From Winslowiella toletana (GTDB lineage Bacteria > Pseudomonadota > Gammaproteobacteria > Enterobacterales > Enterobacteriaceae), in assembly GCF_017875465.1 (NCBI RefSeq), contig NZ_JAGGMQ010000001.1:4216001-4280000 (forward strand): 64,000 nt of DNA. The letters are read 5' to 3'. The first letter of the stretch is position 1; the number at the start of each line of letters is the position of its first letter. A model generated the notes under the pieces. It was not told the DNA's origin. It made no database searches and was given only the letters and a program-made list of their open reading frames with translations. The position numbers were made by a program, and so were the translations under genes. Below, one piece after another: positions 52,337-61,658 of this stretch.

Positions 52337-53950
52337 TTACTTAGGTTCTGACGAATACTTTTTCATATGCAGTTCATTGGTAATATAAGGAATATTGTCT
52401 TTTTTTTGTTTCTTACCTTCATGTCTAACCATAAAAGCAAATGAAAATATTGCTGAACGGGTGATCTGAATCAACTGACCGAAATGGTGAATAAACTCAT
52501 CCTCTTTGATAAAAAGAATATCTTTAATCAATTTATAAGACTGGTAAAGATCTTCTGCTTTATCACTTTTGTGTACTACCAAAAATTTATGTTCTAGACC
52601 ATTGCGCCACTCTTTATAAAAAGCCAATTCGCCACCTTTATTTTTATTCAGGTCAGTAGCAATGCTGTACAATGCTAAAAGTCCAGGTGACTTTATATCT
52701 TCAAACCGTTGTCTTCTGTTATCAACGTCTAACTGCCAGAAGCTTTGAAAATAGATATTTTTCTGTAACCCGCCCTTCTTTGCAGGTGGATAAACTTTGT
52801 GAAGTTCACAGATACACACCGCAATCTTATCGAGAATACCAAAGCAAAGACGAAATGCCGTTCTGATCTTCTCAATATCAATGCCTAAGATCTCGTCATT
52901 ATGTAACTCCAGAAAATGGCATTCTTCTTTTATAGCATCCGTATCCTGAGGATAAAGGTAATCAAAATAGAGATGGCGGGCGAGTGAAAACTCCGATTTA
53001 AAGCGGTTTAGCGCCATCTCCATAGGAACAATAAAATCACCGGTTACACCACCGGAGGAAGAGATGACAAGATTATCGGTGGCACTCCCCACGCAGGGGC
53101 AATAAAGACCGTGCTCGGACAGTGTCAGATGATTTACAAGGCAGAATTGCCTATATGCACTCAATGCGCCAAACTCCTGTTGTGTGAGCATGTCATCATG
53201 CTCGTCCGTTTCGCCTTCTGCTGATACACATTTTTGTATTTTATCGTTTGTTTGTGCTATACGCCCAAGATAGAATGATTCCCATTGTGGAGGAATTTTT
53301 TTGGAAACAGATGCATTAATATAACCTTTTCGTATTTCCTTCAATTGCATAATGGAGTATGAAGATGAAACAAGGTTTAGCTCAATGAGCGCGGCAGAAC
53401 GATTGACCCAAGACTGTGGTATATCTAATCCCTTGCGATTAGTGAGATCATAATATCTAAGTGCCTCACTCAGCCTAAATTGACTTCTTAACGAATTGGC
53501 CAGATTAACGGACAGTTCCGCCTGAAACTCTTCGCTCTCTTGCGAGCAGAACATAAAGGCTCGCCAGTAGATGTTTTTTAACGAAACAAGTTCTTCTATT
53601 GACTGGAATGTGTGGTCGTGAGGATTATCGACACTTATCTTATTAGACAAGGCATTAGCATAATTATAATAAAAATGGCTCTCTCCTTGTACAAGCGCTA
53701 ATGCTTCCTTATTATTATCCATCAGCTTAATACCAAGCTCTGCTGCATTTTTATGCTTGCTCATTTGCCCAATATCTACAAGACCACCAGCCACATTCCC
53801 CAGCACTATAAAATAATTATCGCCTTTGACCTTTATCTTTTCCAGTTTTTCGAGAAATACAACGGATTGCTGATATGCCAGATCAAAATCACCACAATCA
53901 ACCAGTCGGTGAATATTGAGACTTTCATCTACAAGTTCTTTTGTAATCAT
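52337..53950 (-). CDS. LA2681-like HEPN-domain protein with TPR-like N-terminus
   Basis: A 537-aa soluble protein. The first 200 residues are helical repeats of TPR type (SHFYYNYANALSNK, AELSVNLANSLRSQFRLSEALRYYDLTNR). The C-terminal region holds a HEPN ribonuclease motif R-x4-H at R449-N-G-L-E-H454 (YKEWRNGLEHKFLVVH). LA2681-type HEPN proteins are predicted RNases of defence or toxin systems. A strongly conserved-looking CPCVGSA motif lies in the middle. The gene is AT-rich and follows the STAND-nuclease gene by 12 bp, with AAGGAAAG before its ATG, so both are made from one mRNA. Function as its effector or partner is inferred. Confidence 0.75.
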   Translation of the reverse strand: MITKELVDESLNIHRLVDCGDFDLAYQQSVVFLEKLEKIKVKGDNYFIVLGNVAGGLVDIGQMSKHKNAAELGIKLMDNNKEALALVQGESHFYYNYANALSNKISVDNPHDHTFQSIEELVSLKNIYWRAFMFCSQESEEFQAELSVNLANSLRSQFRLSEALRYYDLTNRKGLDIPQSWVNRSAALIELNLVSSSYSIMQLKEIRKGYINASVSKKIPPQWESFYLGRIAQTNDKIQKCVSAEGETDEHDDMLTQQEFGALSAYRQFCLVNHLTLSEHGLYCPCVGSATDNLVISSSGGVTGDFIVPMEMALNRFKSEFSLARHLYFDYLYPQDTDAIKEECHFLELHNDEILGIDIEKIRTAFRLCFGILDKIAVCICELHKVYPPAKKGGLQKNIYFQSFWQLDVDNRRQRFEDIKSPGLLALYSIATDLNKNKGGELAFYKEWRNGLEHKFLVVHKSDKAEDLYQSYKLIKDILFIKEDEFIHHFGQLIQITRSAIFSFAFMVRHEGKKQKKDNIPYITNELHMKKYSSEPK

Positions 53951-53962
53951 GATTCACTTTCC

Positions 53963-56900
53963 TTACTTAGATGATTTTTGCGTTTCAACAGTCGAATTAG
54001 CCTCACCTGATACGTCAATTACTATCGCGGACAGGCGGCCTCGCTTAACCATTGGCACAGCTTCATTAAGAATGCCCTCCATTGTCGCGGCGTTTACTGG
54101 GGGTGGCGTGTCTTTCGCCGCGCGAGGGATAGCGTTTGGTCGAGAAGCACCAAACCAGAAGACCAGATAGATGCCGTAGCCTGCGGCATCGGGATTGGTA
54201 GTATAAAGTTGGTCCAGTTGCTCGTTAAGCGCGCTCCAAACGTCCCGGTGATAATCACGCTTTATCTCAATGGGGATCTTTATTCCTGGAAGTGAAATGA
54301 TGATATCAGCCCTTTTACCCGAAACCATGTGGCCTTCTGGCTCACAGATTATTTGTAACGGATGGAGTCGTGCTCTAAGCAGCTCCAGAAAAAAATTCCG
54401 ACAGCTCTCTTCAGGCTTAGGCACTAAAATTTGACCATTGCCATTCTCATTCCAGAACTGTTTATAAATATCGGTATTTTCATAAGTAATTCGGTTAGCG
54501 ATATCCCGCAAATGATCTAACAATAACGCATAGAGATCCATTACATTAGCTGGGGTCTGATTTTTCAGCGTATTCAACGCTTTCTTCCAGTTAGTGTGTT
54601 GAAACTGTGATTCCCGATACCGCACCTTCTGGTTGCTTTGGGCGTGTAAGAGATAATCCCGGTAACTTGTACATTCTGGCAGTAATAATAAACGTTCAAA
54701 TACTTCACCGGCATCGTATAAGGAAAAAGAAGAAACGTCATCAATCAATCTTTTGATAAAATCAGCATACTCCCAATTGTTTGCTGAGTTAGAGTCGTTA
54801 CTTGCAACGCGGTCTGCATTAGGAAAATGAGTAGCAGAGACAGTGATGATCGCTTCCAATTGTGTTAGTGATAAACGTAGCTCACTACTCCCACGACCTC
54901 TTTTCGCCTTACCTGATAGTTGACGAATAAGTGCTATCATTTCCGGCGCGGATTTTGATTCAGATAAAAATAGATCCTGACGCTGGTCTGGAGCGAATAA
55001 ATAAGTACATACCAGCCAAATTTGATAACTTGGCTTTTTAAGTTTTGAGGGTTGCGCTATCATCAACTCAGATAACTGCAACAACTTTGCATGACTCTCA
55101 GGGTGCGCTAACAACCACCCCACCAGGTTTTGTAAGTGGAGAACATCATCAGGGTGCTCTTTAGCTAGTCTCATAACTAAAGGAACGGTATAGTCGATTG
55201 GAATGCAGGTATCATTTAACAGATAGTTAAGTGCACGGATATCATGCAACTGATTATTAATGCAGAAATTGATAATGTGGTAATAGGTTTTGATGAAAAA
55301 TGCTGTTTTGTTAAGTATCACATCCCTTTTCCACGGTAATGAATAATCACTTACAACATTACTGTCTTTGGTGAAAAGTGCTAATATAACATCCAGAGCC
55401 AATAGCGTTGTTAATAAATCTTCGTTCCATTGTGTAACATCAGGATGTTTTTTAAATAACTCATCACTTCCTGCCAGTACCGCATACCACCATTTGTAAT
55501 ACTCCCTCTTCAGCAAAGCACAATTCACCTCGTCAATTGTGGGCAGATCTGAACGATTTAAAATCGCTAAAAGACCGGATATCGCATCAGTGACGTTTTC
55601 GGCACCTAATATGTCTGCACAGCGCTGCACTGGCGTCAATTTGTCATCAACATCGCTGTATTTCGAATAGTAAATATAGGAAATGTGTTTGAGCCACTCC
55701 AAATGTTGGCCCGATACAATTTCCTGACGATATAACTCGAAACTGTGCCTATCTTCATAACGCGCCGCGTTTCGTTCTTTCTCATACGCTATTTGGCTAA
55801 GATTATGTTTTACTCGCCAATCGTCAATCTCGCAGAAGATGGAAGTCTCAAATACAGTAGTCAACTTTACATTTAAATGGCAGTACGCGGAAAGAAATTC
55901 AAACGTCTCTTGGGATTGCTTGGCACATCGGTAAAGGACCGCAAATGTCAGTCGATAAATACATTCAGTTTTATGTGAACTAGCTTCAGCATGGGATAAA
56001 TAGTGGATAAAACGTGCCAGCAAAATCTCATCAGGAATAAGATAGAAGGTGCTTCCACCAAATTCATGTAAGAACAAGTAATGAGTATCATAGCGTGTAA
56101 ATGAAAGAATGGCGGCGTCTATAATATCTTCATATTTCCAGCTGCGATTTTTTATCTCCTGAACGATAGATTTCTGCACATTGTCATAACCGCGATAGTG
56201 GTGATTATGGGAGTAGCTATAGAACGTTTTTAGGCACAACCATATCTGAGATGCGCTGTAACCATTCTTCTCGCCCAGTATCTGCAATAATCCAGCTTCC
56301 AGAAAATGCACAATCTCATAATGATTTTTAGCTGAAGAATACCAGTCTTTACTGTGAGCGGTGTGGTACCGATCGAGATGCTCAAAGATAGCGAGTAGAT
56401 CAGCTGCCGGTACAATAGTATTCAGCCGCCATAACGCGCCTATCGGTAATCGCTCACTGGTTATGTTTAATGTATCAATCAGCAGTTGTGCTATATCCTG
56501 CGGTGTAAAGTAATCTTTATAAAGCAACTGAATGATATGGTTACGCAACCGGATGCTATCGTGATTTTTGTCTTTTAACTCCGCAAAAAAACGTACCGAA
56601 AATTTCTGGCCAGACGCTCCAAAATGGATTAATGCCGTTATTGCTTCCTCTTTTTCCGCATACGATGAATCCTCCGATTTGGCAATTTTAATTAAGTCAT
56701 CACTCAGTGCGACTATCGGTGTTGCCACCGATAAGGATTCCAAAACGATCATCCGCAGAGAAAATGACGAATGAGGATCGCGGACTATCTGTCGCAATAG
56801 AGCTTCCATTTCTACCGTCGCGAAGCCATTCAGATATGAATTGAGACCGTGATTTCTAAACCAGGGATCACGTTCTGATAGTTTTGACAGCGCCACCAGT

Positions 56901-58033
56901 AGATTTTGTTTTTCCGCTGTCGGTAATGAAGCTGCATCGCCATAGGTCAGAACGCCGTAAGGATCGGCTTCAATGAATACCTGGGCGTATTGCGGTAAAA
57001 AGACCGCTAGCCATGCGTGTAAACCTCTCAATTCTGAAGACGGATAACCCTCAAATCCCAGCATACTTCTCAAACGTCCCATGGGTAGCCCTTTGTCAAC
57101 GATCCCGGCTAACCATTTTGCCGCTAAATACTCAGCAATTGTCCTGTGGCTGTACTCAACAGTCTCAAGCTCATCTCCGGCAGAAAAAACCCGCCTCGAT
57201 AACGCCGCTCTAATTATTTCATGTGAGAAGAACGAGATGGTTCTGTAACTGGGGTATTCTGGTCGGATATCGTTCAGAAGCAGAGAAACCCCGGAAACAT
57301 TACTCAATATGCGCAACGCGCAAATTGATCCTGCAGGATACTCTAACTCGTCGCAGGTATAAATTCCTGAAGTTAGCCGCGTATGTTCTTGGCTATGTTC
57401 AGTTAAAAGGAACTGTGTCGCAGAGTGGAAAAGTTCAGATCTTGTACGGGGCCAGTTTCCTTCTTTAACGGCTTCAGCCAGCATTATTAGATTTTGTGGG
57501 TTGTAAAGAAATTCGCTGGCGTCATGTTTTTCTGCTTCAGCCAGAAACGCTTCGGGGTGTTCTACACCATTCGCTTGTAGAATTGCAGTTTGCTCTTCTT
57601 TTGAGAGCGGCTGCAAATGTAAAACAACATAGCCTCCCGTCTGCTCAAAATAGGGTAAAAATGCTGACAAGTCTGATTCGCCTAACCAATCCTGAGAGCG
57701 ACAAGAAATTCTGACATTTTGTGGCGTTTGGGAAAAAAGCCTACGGACGATGTCATCTACAACGTCACTACTGTTACTGGCACTCCTCTTCTCATCTAAT
57801 GCATCGATGAATAACGTTTTCTGATTATCAATAGGTACGCCACTTAAGAAGTGACGTACTGTCAGATATTTTGCCTCTTGCAATGCCGCAAACTGTTTGA
57901 AGAGGTGCGTTTTTCCAGCACCAGGATCACCAAGCAGAACAATGTTTGGAAAGTGAGAATAATCACTAAATACCACCGTTTGGGTACCTTTATCCTGTTG
58001 AGGATAGATTTGCCTGACTTGCCTGGTTAGCAT
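53963..58033 (-). CDS. large STAND/NACHT-like P-loop protein with C-terminal PD-(D/E)xK nuclease
   Basis: A 1,356-aa protein. The Walker A motif GDPGAGKT is at 35-42, Walker B LFIDALDE at about 74-81 and the sensor-like RISCRSQDW at 108-116, all typical of NACHT/STAND ATPases. Residues about 300-1,180 are a long alpha-helical, probably HEAT/TPR-like sensor region. The C-terminus has a restriction-like nuclease core, D1243 in GKRADIIIS and E1256-x-K1258 in IPIEIKRD, with Q1272 in NEQLDQLYT as a possible further motif. An in-frame stop precedes the ATG, so no N-terminal effector is missing. Known Avs proteins mostly carry the nuclease at the N-terminus. AT-rich; a defence role is inferred. Confidence 0.78.
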   Translation of the reverse strand: MLTRQVRQIYPQQDKGTQTVVFSDYSHFPNIVLLGDPGAGKTHLFKQFAALQEAKYLTVRHFLSGVPIDNQKTLFIDALDEKRSASNSSDVVDDIVRRLFSQTPQNVRISCRSQDWLGESDLSAFLPYFEQTGGYVVLHLQPLSKEEQTAILQANGVEHPEAFLAEAEKHDASEFLYNPQNLIMLAEAVKEGNWPRTRSELFHSATQFLLTEHSQEHTRLTSGIYTCDELEYPAGSICALRILSNVSGVSLLLNDIRPEYPSYRTISFFSHEIIRAALSRRVFSAGDELETVEYSHRTIAEYLAAKWLAGIVDKGLPMGRLRSMLGFEGYPSSELRGLHAWLAVFLPQYAQVFIEADPYGVLTYGDAASLPTAEKQNLLVALSKLSERDPWFRNHGLNSYLNGFATVEMEALLRQIVRDPHSSFSLRMIVLESLSVATPIVALSDDLIKIAKSEDSSYAEKEEAITALIHFGASGQKFSVRFFAELKDKNHDSIRLRNHIIQLLYKDYFTPQDIAQLLIDTLNITSERLPIGALWRLNTIVPAADLLAIFEHLDRYHTAHSKDWYSSAKNHYEIVHFLEAGLLQILGEKNGYSASQIWLCLKTFYSYSHNHHYRGYDNVQKSIVQEIKNRSWKYEDIIDAAILSFTRYDTHYLFLHEFGGSTFYLIPDEILLARFIHYLSHAEASSHKTECIYRLTFAVLYRCAKQSQETFEFLSAYCHLNVKLTTVFETSIFCEIDDWRVKHNLSQIAYEKERNAARYEDRHSFELYRQEIVSGQHLEWLKHISYIYYSKYSDVDDKLTPVQRCADILGAENVTDAISGLLAILNRSDLPTIDEVNCALLKREYYKWWYAVLAGSDELFKKHPDVTQWNEDLLTTLLALDVILALFTKDSNVVSDYSLPWKRDVILNKTAFFIKTYYHIINFCINNQLHDIRALNYLLNDTCIPIDYTVPLVMRLAKEHPDDVLHLQNLVGWLLAHPESHAKLLQLSELMIAQPSKLKKPSYQIWLVCTYLFAPDQRQDLFLSESKSAPEMIALIRQLSGKAKRGRGSSELRLSLTQLEAIITVSATHFPNADRVASNDSNSANNWEYADFIKRLIDDVSSFSLYDAGEVFERLLLLPECTSYRDYLLHAQSNQKVRYRESQFQHTNWKKALNTLKNQTPANVMDLYALLLDHLRDIANRITYENTDIYKQFWNENGNGQILVPKPEESCRNFFLELLRARLHPLQIICEPEGHMVSGKRADIIISLPGIKIPIEIKRDYHRDVWSALNEQLDQLYTTNPDAAGYGIYLVFWFGASRPNAIPRAAKDTPPPVNAATMEGILNEAVPMVKRGRLSAIVIDVSGEANSTVETQKSSK

Positions 58034-58374
58034 TCTATAGGTTCCTGAGTATCTATTTTTGTTTTACCAAATCTGTATGGTAGGTTTTACTCCAAATTTA
58101 TCATAGACTTTCAGCCGATACAGTAAACCATCTAACCCACCATGATTGCTATGATGTCACGTTTTGGTTTACATGACAGACTCATAGTGAGCAGAACTGG
58201 CTGCTAGGACGTCGAGTGCTGATACCATTCAAACATTGATGGAATCCGGGATGACGCTGGCTCCGTTGCATGGGCTGCATGTCGCTCGAAGGTGACCATA
58301 ACTCATACCTGACTGTTCATAGCCGCAATCATCCTGTCCGTCATGGAATAGAGGGTCAGGAAAACAGAAAACGC
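58034..58374. promoter_or_regulatory. upstream region of the STAND-HEPN operon
   Basis: About 340 bp between the cargo operon and the DUF4400 gene. It contains an inverted repeat TACCAAATCTGTATGGTA near 58064-58082 and should hold the leftward cargo promoter. No gene is seen. Confidence 0.5.
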
Positions 58375-59049
58375 TCATATATATTTTTTAAACGAGCCAA
58401 TGATTAACGATATGCTGATGCCACTGGCTATCGCCATCAGTAGCAGCCATCCATTGGTGACGTTCCAGGGGGATACCAGATAAATCAGCCCACAGGTAAA
58501 ACTTACAGTGCTGAATGAATAGCGTATCCGGTGATGAATAAACCCGGACTCATATCCGGCGCCTAAGCGCCTCAAATCGCGCTGAACCAGCCCTTCGACA
58601 AAACCCACGACTACGCACAGCAGAAAGAGTGGCAGCGCCAGATACAGCCTTAGCACGCGTATCACCACCGAGTTAATGCTGCAAATCAGGGTTTCAGAAA
58701 CGCTGTTTAAAGCGGCGTAAAGCGGGTAGGGAAGCAGTCGTTCCATAATCAGAGTGATGTAATGAATACCCAGCGTCAGCCCCTGGGTTACTTTTAACTC
58801 AATTGAGTAAATAACAGGCCGGATCCTTATATCTTCAGCTAACCACCGCCATTCATTCCTGAACACTTCACAACTATGAGCAGAACCCTGCTGCGGCCAG
58901 AGAAATACCAGTCCGAGCAATTCAATAACCATGCGCAACAGCAGAGCCGCAATAAGCATTGTCAGCACCCGGCTTACCCATGACAAAAATATGCCAAATG
59001 GCCCTCTGGGTTTTGCAGGCTGAGAAGCTACGGGTTGTTGTTCCACCAT
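58375..59049 (-). CDS. ICE membrane protein, TIGR03747/DUF4400 family
   Basis: A 224-aa protein with four membrane helices, including GIFLSWVSRVLTMLIAALLLRMVIELLGLVFLW at the start and FVEGLVQRDLRRLGAGYESGFIHHRIR between later helices, which is the family signature. It always follows traD in this ICE class and overlaps its end by 22 bp here. Role unknown, probably with the coupling protein. Confidence 0.87.
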   Translation of the reverse strand: MVEQQPVASQPAKPRGPFGIFLSWVSRVLTMLIAALLLRMVIELLGLVFLWPQQGSAHSCEVFRNEWRWLAEDIRIRPVIYSIELKVTQGLTLGIHYITLIMERLLPYPLYAALNSVSETLICSINSVVIRVLRLYLALPLFLLCVVVGFVEGLVQRDLRRLGAGYESGFIHHRIRYSFSTVSFTCGLIYLVSPWNVTNGWLLLMAIASGISISLIIGSFKKYI

Positions 59050-60563
59050 CGTTCTTCACTTCGGTAGTTTTTCTGCATCGCCTCGGCAATCTGCTGGATT
59101 GAGGCGGGTAAGGGAACACGTCGATCATGAACGGGCAATGGCAGGCGAATCTTCCACAGCTGTCCGCCTTCCAGCAGTGCAAACGCCTGCCCTTTAGGAA
59201 GCTGCACCAGCGCTGAGCTATCCAGCATGGGTACGCGGGTAAGATTGATTTGCTCGCTGGTATGGCTGGTAAAATCACTTTGCCCGGCTGGTACTGAAGC
59301 GTCGGTCACGCCAGAAGTGACGCTGCTGCTGCGGATCTCCACCTCTGGTAACTGGCCGGTTAACAACTCCGCCGTCGCGGTTTCACGTACCCGTAGCATA
59401 ATCAGATTATTGAAATTGCCGACAACCTGTCCGGCTTTGGCGACGCTGCCGATCCCGGCCTGAATATCCGACAAGGTCTGGGTGTAGGCCGTAACCTGAA
59501 TGCCGGTGCCGCCACCTTTATTAATAAGCGGAATAAATTCTTCTCCCATCAGTTCGCTGAATTCATCGCAGTGCAAATTAATCGGCACTCGTTCCGAAGA
59601 ATTCCCCGGTAAACCATCATTGATACCGAACTTATAAATATGTCCGGCGACACTGACCAGGTCGGCAAACATGGAGTTACCCACTGCGCCGGATACTTCG
59701 CTATCAGAGAGGGCATCAAACGCTACATAGGCAATGCCGCGCTTGCGGATCAGCTGAGGCCAGTCGAAAATTGGGCGAGGATCGTTAAGATCGCTGTAAT
59801 CCGGCGCCAGCAACTGTGCAATGCTGCCGGTGGTGAGTTTTTCCAGTAACGGTAGCAGTGAGGCAACGATTTTATCAAAGTAGGTGCGGTCATAACGAAC
59901 CGCAGAGCGAAGACCGTCAAGGATGGGGTCATAGATGCCGGACTGGTTAATATATTGCTCTAAAGCCACGACATGGCGATCGCGCCCCAGCAGATTACGC
60001 GGCGTGTTTTTGTCGTTAATATTGCTGGCCAGCTGAGCAACCACCTCCCAGGCTTTACGATCGATTGCCGTCAGGGCATGACGGGCATAATCGATAAATA
60101 ACCCGTCGATATTCACTACGTGGCGGGCGATTAGCTGGTAGTCCGGCCTTTTACCTAACGCCACCAGAGCGCGGGTAATAATATTCACAAAGCGCCAGGC
60201 AAACTCGCGAAACGCCGCACTGTTGCCTTCATTGCTGAGCTGTCCTGCAATACGTGATGCCACTTCTGAGATGCGACCAAAGCGACCGATGGCATTGTAC
60301 CGCGCGCTCAGTTCCGGCCAGCCGAGGTGAAACAGGTAAAACTCATTCTCGCGTCCGGCGCGCACCGCCTCGGACCAGGCTCGCTTAAGCAAATCGGCAT
60401 CGCCTTTTGGATCGAAGATAATAACTACGTCGCCGCGCCGGATATCCTGAGTGATCAGCAGTTCAGCCAGCCGGGTTTTGCCAACCCGGGTGGTGCCCAT
60501 CACCAGGGTATGGCCGACACGGTCTGCCAGCGGCATAGTGACATTCTGTTCCCGGCGTTCCAC
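59028..60563 (-). CDS. traD: TraD conjugative coupling protein, ATPase part (second frame of a split gene)
   Basis: A 511-aa frame from a GTG at 60563, but homology continues upstream of it in the same frame to about 60641. It carries the Walker A GTTRVGKT, DPKGDADLL after it, and the CDEFSELMG Walker B region. The full family protein needs the N-terminal membrane part encoded at 60641-61027 in the other frame. If a -1 shift occurs at the slippery site the fused product is 666 aa, within the usual range. TraD links the relaxase-DNA complex to the pore. Without the fusion this part would lack its membrane anchor. Confidence 0.85.
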   Translation of the reverse strand: MERREQNVTMPLADRVGHTLVMGTTRVGKTRLAELLITQDIRRGDVVIIFDPKGDADLLKRAWSEAVRAGRENEFYLFHLGWPELSARYNAIGRFGRISEVASRIAGQLSNEGNSAAFREFAWRFVNIITRALVALGKRPDYQLIARHVVNIDGLFIDYARHALTAIDRKAWEVVAQLASNINDKNTPRNLLGRDRHVVALEQYINQSGIYDPILDGLRSAVRYDRTYFDKIVASLLPLLEKLTTGSIAQLLAPDYSDLNDPRPIFDWPQLIRKRGIAYVAFDALSDSEVSGAVGNSMFADLVSVAGHIYKFGINDGLPGNSSERVPINLHCDEFSELMGEEFIPLINKGGGTGIQVTAYTQTLSDIQAGIGSVAKAGQVVGNFNNLIMLRVRETATAELLTGQLPEVEIRSSSVTSGVTDASVPAGQSDFTSHTSEQINLTRVPMLDSSALVQLPKGQAFALLEGGQLWKIRLPLPVHDRRVPLPASIQQIAEAMQKNYRSEERWWNNNP

Positions 60564-60631
60564 ACCATGCAGTAACGAACTTCCACCAACTTGTTGAGCA
60601 GTTTTCCGCTGATTCCAGCTGGAATCACTTT

Positions 60632-61027
60632 TCAGCAGGGCTTTTTTCTCGGGATTAATCCGCGTGAAAGATAGTGCTGAACTTCCGGTCGCAAGCAGTC
60701 ATGCAGCCGCTGCGTATGGATCGCCTGCCAGCGAAACCCTTTGCCTAAAAACAGGCGGTGTTTGCTCACCGGTATCTGTGTACTGCGTAGTTGATAGCGG
60801 GGCAGACGGCGCAGATTTCGGCGATAGCGTAGTACTTCCAGGCCCTGCCAGCCTCTTCGTAGCGCCAGCAAACCGAAGGCGGTTATCAGCAGTTGTGCTG
60901 ACTGTGGCTGCAGCATTATCCACTCAGGGAAGAGAAAGCAGATTAGAGCAGAACAGAGGGCCGTCCACATGCTGTAGAACTCCACTGCCGGGCGCAGCTT
61001 TACCTCCAGCGGATATTTTTGCTTCAT
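60632..61027 (-). CDS. traD: TraD N-terminal membrane part (first frame of a split gene)
   Basis: 131 aa: MKQKYPLEVKLRPAVEFYS, two membrane helices (ALCSALICFLFPEW and LLITAFGLLALRRGW), then the family's RYRRNLRRLPRYQLRSTQIPVSKHRLFLGKGFRW and TQRLHDCLRPEVQHYL. The frame stops 9 bp after a perfect A AAA AAG heptamer. The ATG overlaps the stop of the preceding 36-aa gene in ATGA. It is the true start of traD. Confidence 0.85.
   Translation of the reverse strand: MKQKYPLEVKLRPAVEFYSMWTALCSALICFLFPEWIMLQPQSAQLLITAFGLLALRRGWQGLEVLRYRRNLRRLPRYQLRSTQIPVSKHRLFLGKGFRWQAIHTQRLHDCLRPEVQHYLSRGLIPRKKPC
60641..60647 (-). promoter_or_regulatory. candidate -1 ribosomal frameshift site in traD (A AAA AAG)
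   Basis: Minus strand reading AGA AAA AAG CCC in the upstream frame, so the heptamer A AAA AAG sits in the correct phase for a -1 slip as in E. coli dnaX. After the slip GCC CTG CTG AAA continues into the downstream traD frame. A hairpin with 7-bp stem TGATTCC/GGAATCA and loop AGCT starts 13 nt later (60610-60627). Confidence 0.6.
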
Positions 61028-61134
61028 TGGGTATCCAACGGTGCTGCCGGTTCATCGCCCGGTTCGGCATCCAGCTTAAATGCGGCGTTCACTTGCAGAT
61101 GAACCAGCATCAGGAGAGATATTATCAGCTTCAT
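61024..61134 (-). CDS. 36-aa exported small protein between the transglycosylase and traD
   Basis: MKLIISLLMLVHLQVNAAFKLDAE... to LDTQ. GGAGG lies 6 bp before the ATG at 61134, and the ORF is coupled on both sides by ATGA overlaps with the transglycosylase stop and the traD start. The first 18 residues look like a signal peptide, leaving a short acidic tail. Spacing and coupling make it a likely real gene. Function unknown. Confidence 0.6.
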   Translation of the reverse strand: MKLIISLLMLVHLQVNAAFKLDAEPGDEPAAPLDTQ

Positions 61135-61658
61135 CTGGTACCTCCGTTTAGCGTTTGCAGGTGATGTTGAATAACACGCTGATACTGATGCATTCTGATG
61201 CCTCCCGCAGGATGGTGATAACGGCCTGCGGCATTCAGCCAGCTTCCCGGCTGTTCATCATAGCGTTGCCTTAACAGTTCTGCGGCAACCGCCAGATTCA
61301 GATAGGGGCTGAGGGCGGCACAGGGAGAAGAAAACTGCTTTGCATGCCAGCCGAGGTTGATCTGCCCGAGGCCAATATCAATATGCTTTGGGTCAACATG
61401 GCGGCTGAAATTTTGCAGAGCAAGACAGGCGTCATGCTGACGGCGATATCGGTATCCTTTCCCGCGTACGTTAAGCGTCCACGGCCAGGGGCGAACAGCC
61501 AGCCCAACCCGTGTGGCACTTTCCGTCAGCGCGATGGCATACAAAATTTCTGCTGGCACCTGATATTGCCCGGCAATACGACGGTATCCTTCGGGTATGG
61601 CACTGGCGCAGGCAAGCAGCGGAAATAACAACAGCATCAGGGTGAGACGATTTGCCAC
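61131..61658 (-). CDS. lytic transglycosylase of the conjugation system
   Basis: A 175-aa exported protein with signal peptide MANRLTLMLLLFPLLACASA. The SLT core shows the catalytic Glu in YAIALTESATR and GLGQINLGWHAKQF, then LNLAVAAELLRQRY and AAGRYHHP. It opens peptidoglycan locally so that the pilus can pass. It overlaps TIGR03759 and the small gene. Confidence 0.88.
   Translation of the reverse strand: MANRLTLMLLLFPLLACASAIPEGYRRIAGQYQVPAEILYAIALTESATRVGLAVRPWPWTLNVRGKGYRYRRQHDACLALQNFSRHVDPKHIDIGLGQINLGWHAKQFSSPCAALSPYLNLAVAAELLRQRYDEQPGSWLNAAGRYHHPAGGIRMHQYQRVIQHHLQTLNGGTR

Noticed and set aside
54000..58033. A classical restriction-modification system at the cargo site
   Set aside because: There is no methyltransferase gene, and the nuclease is fused to a STAND-type ATPase.
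60564..60631. Two independent genes in place of split traD
   Set aside because: The second frame has family similarity running upstream of its GTG (HGVE, VGG) with no ribosome-binding site there, so it is one gene with a frame change.
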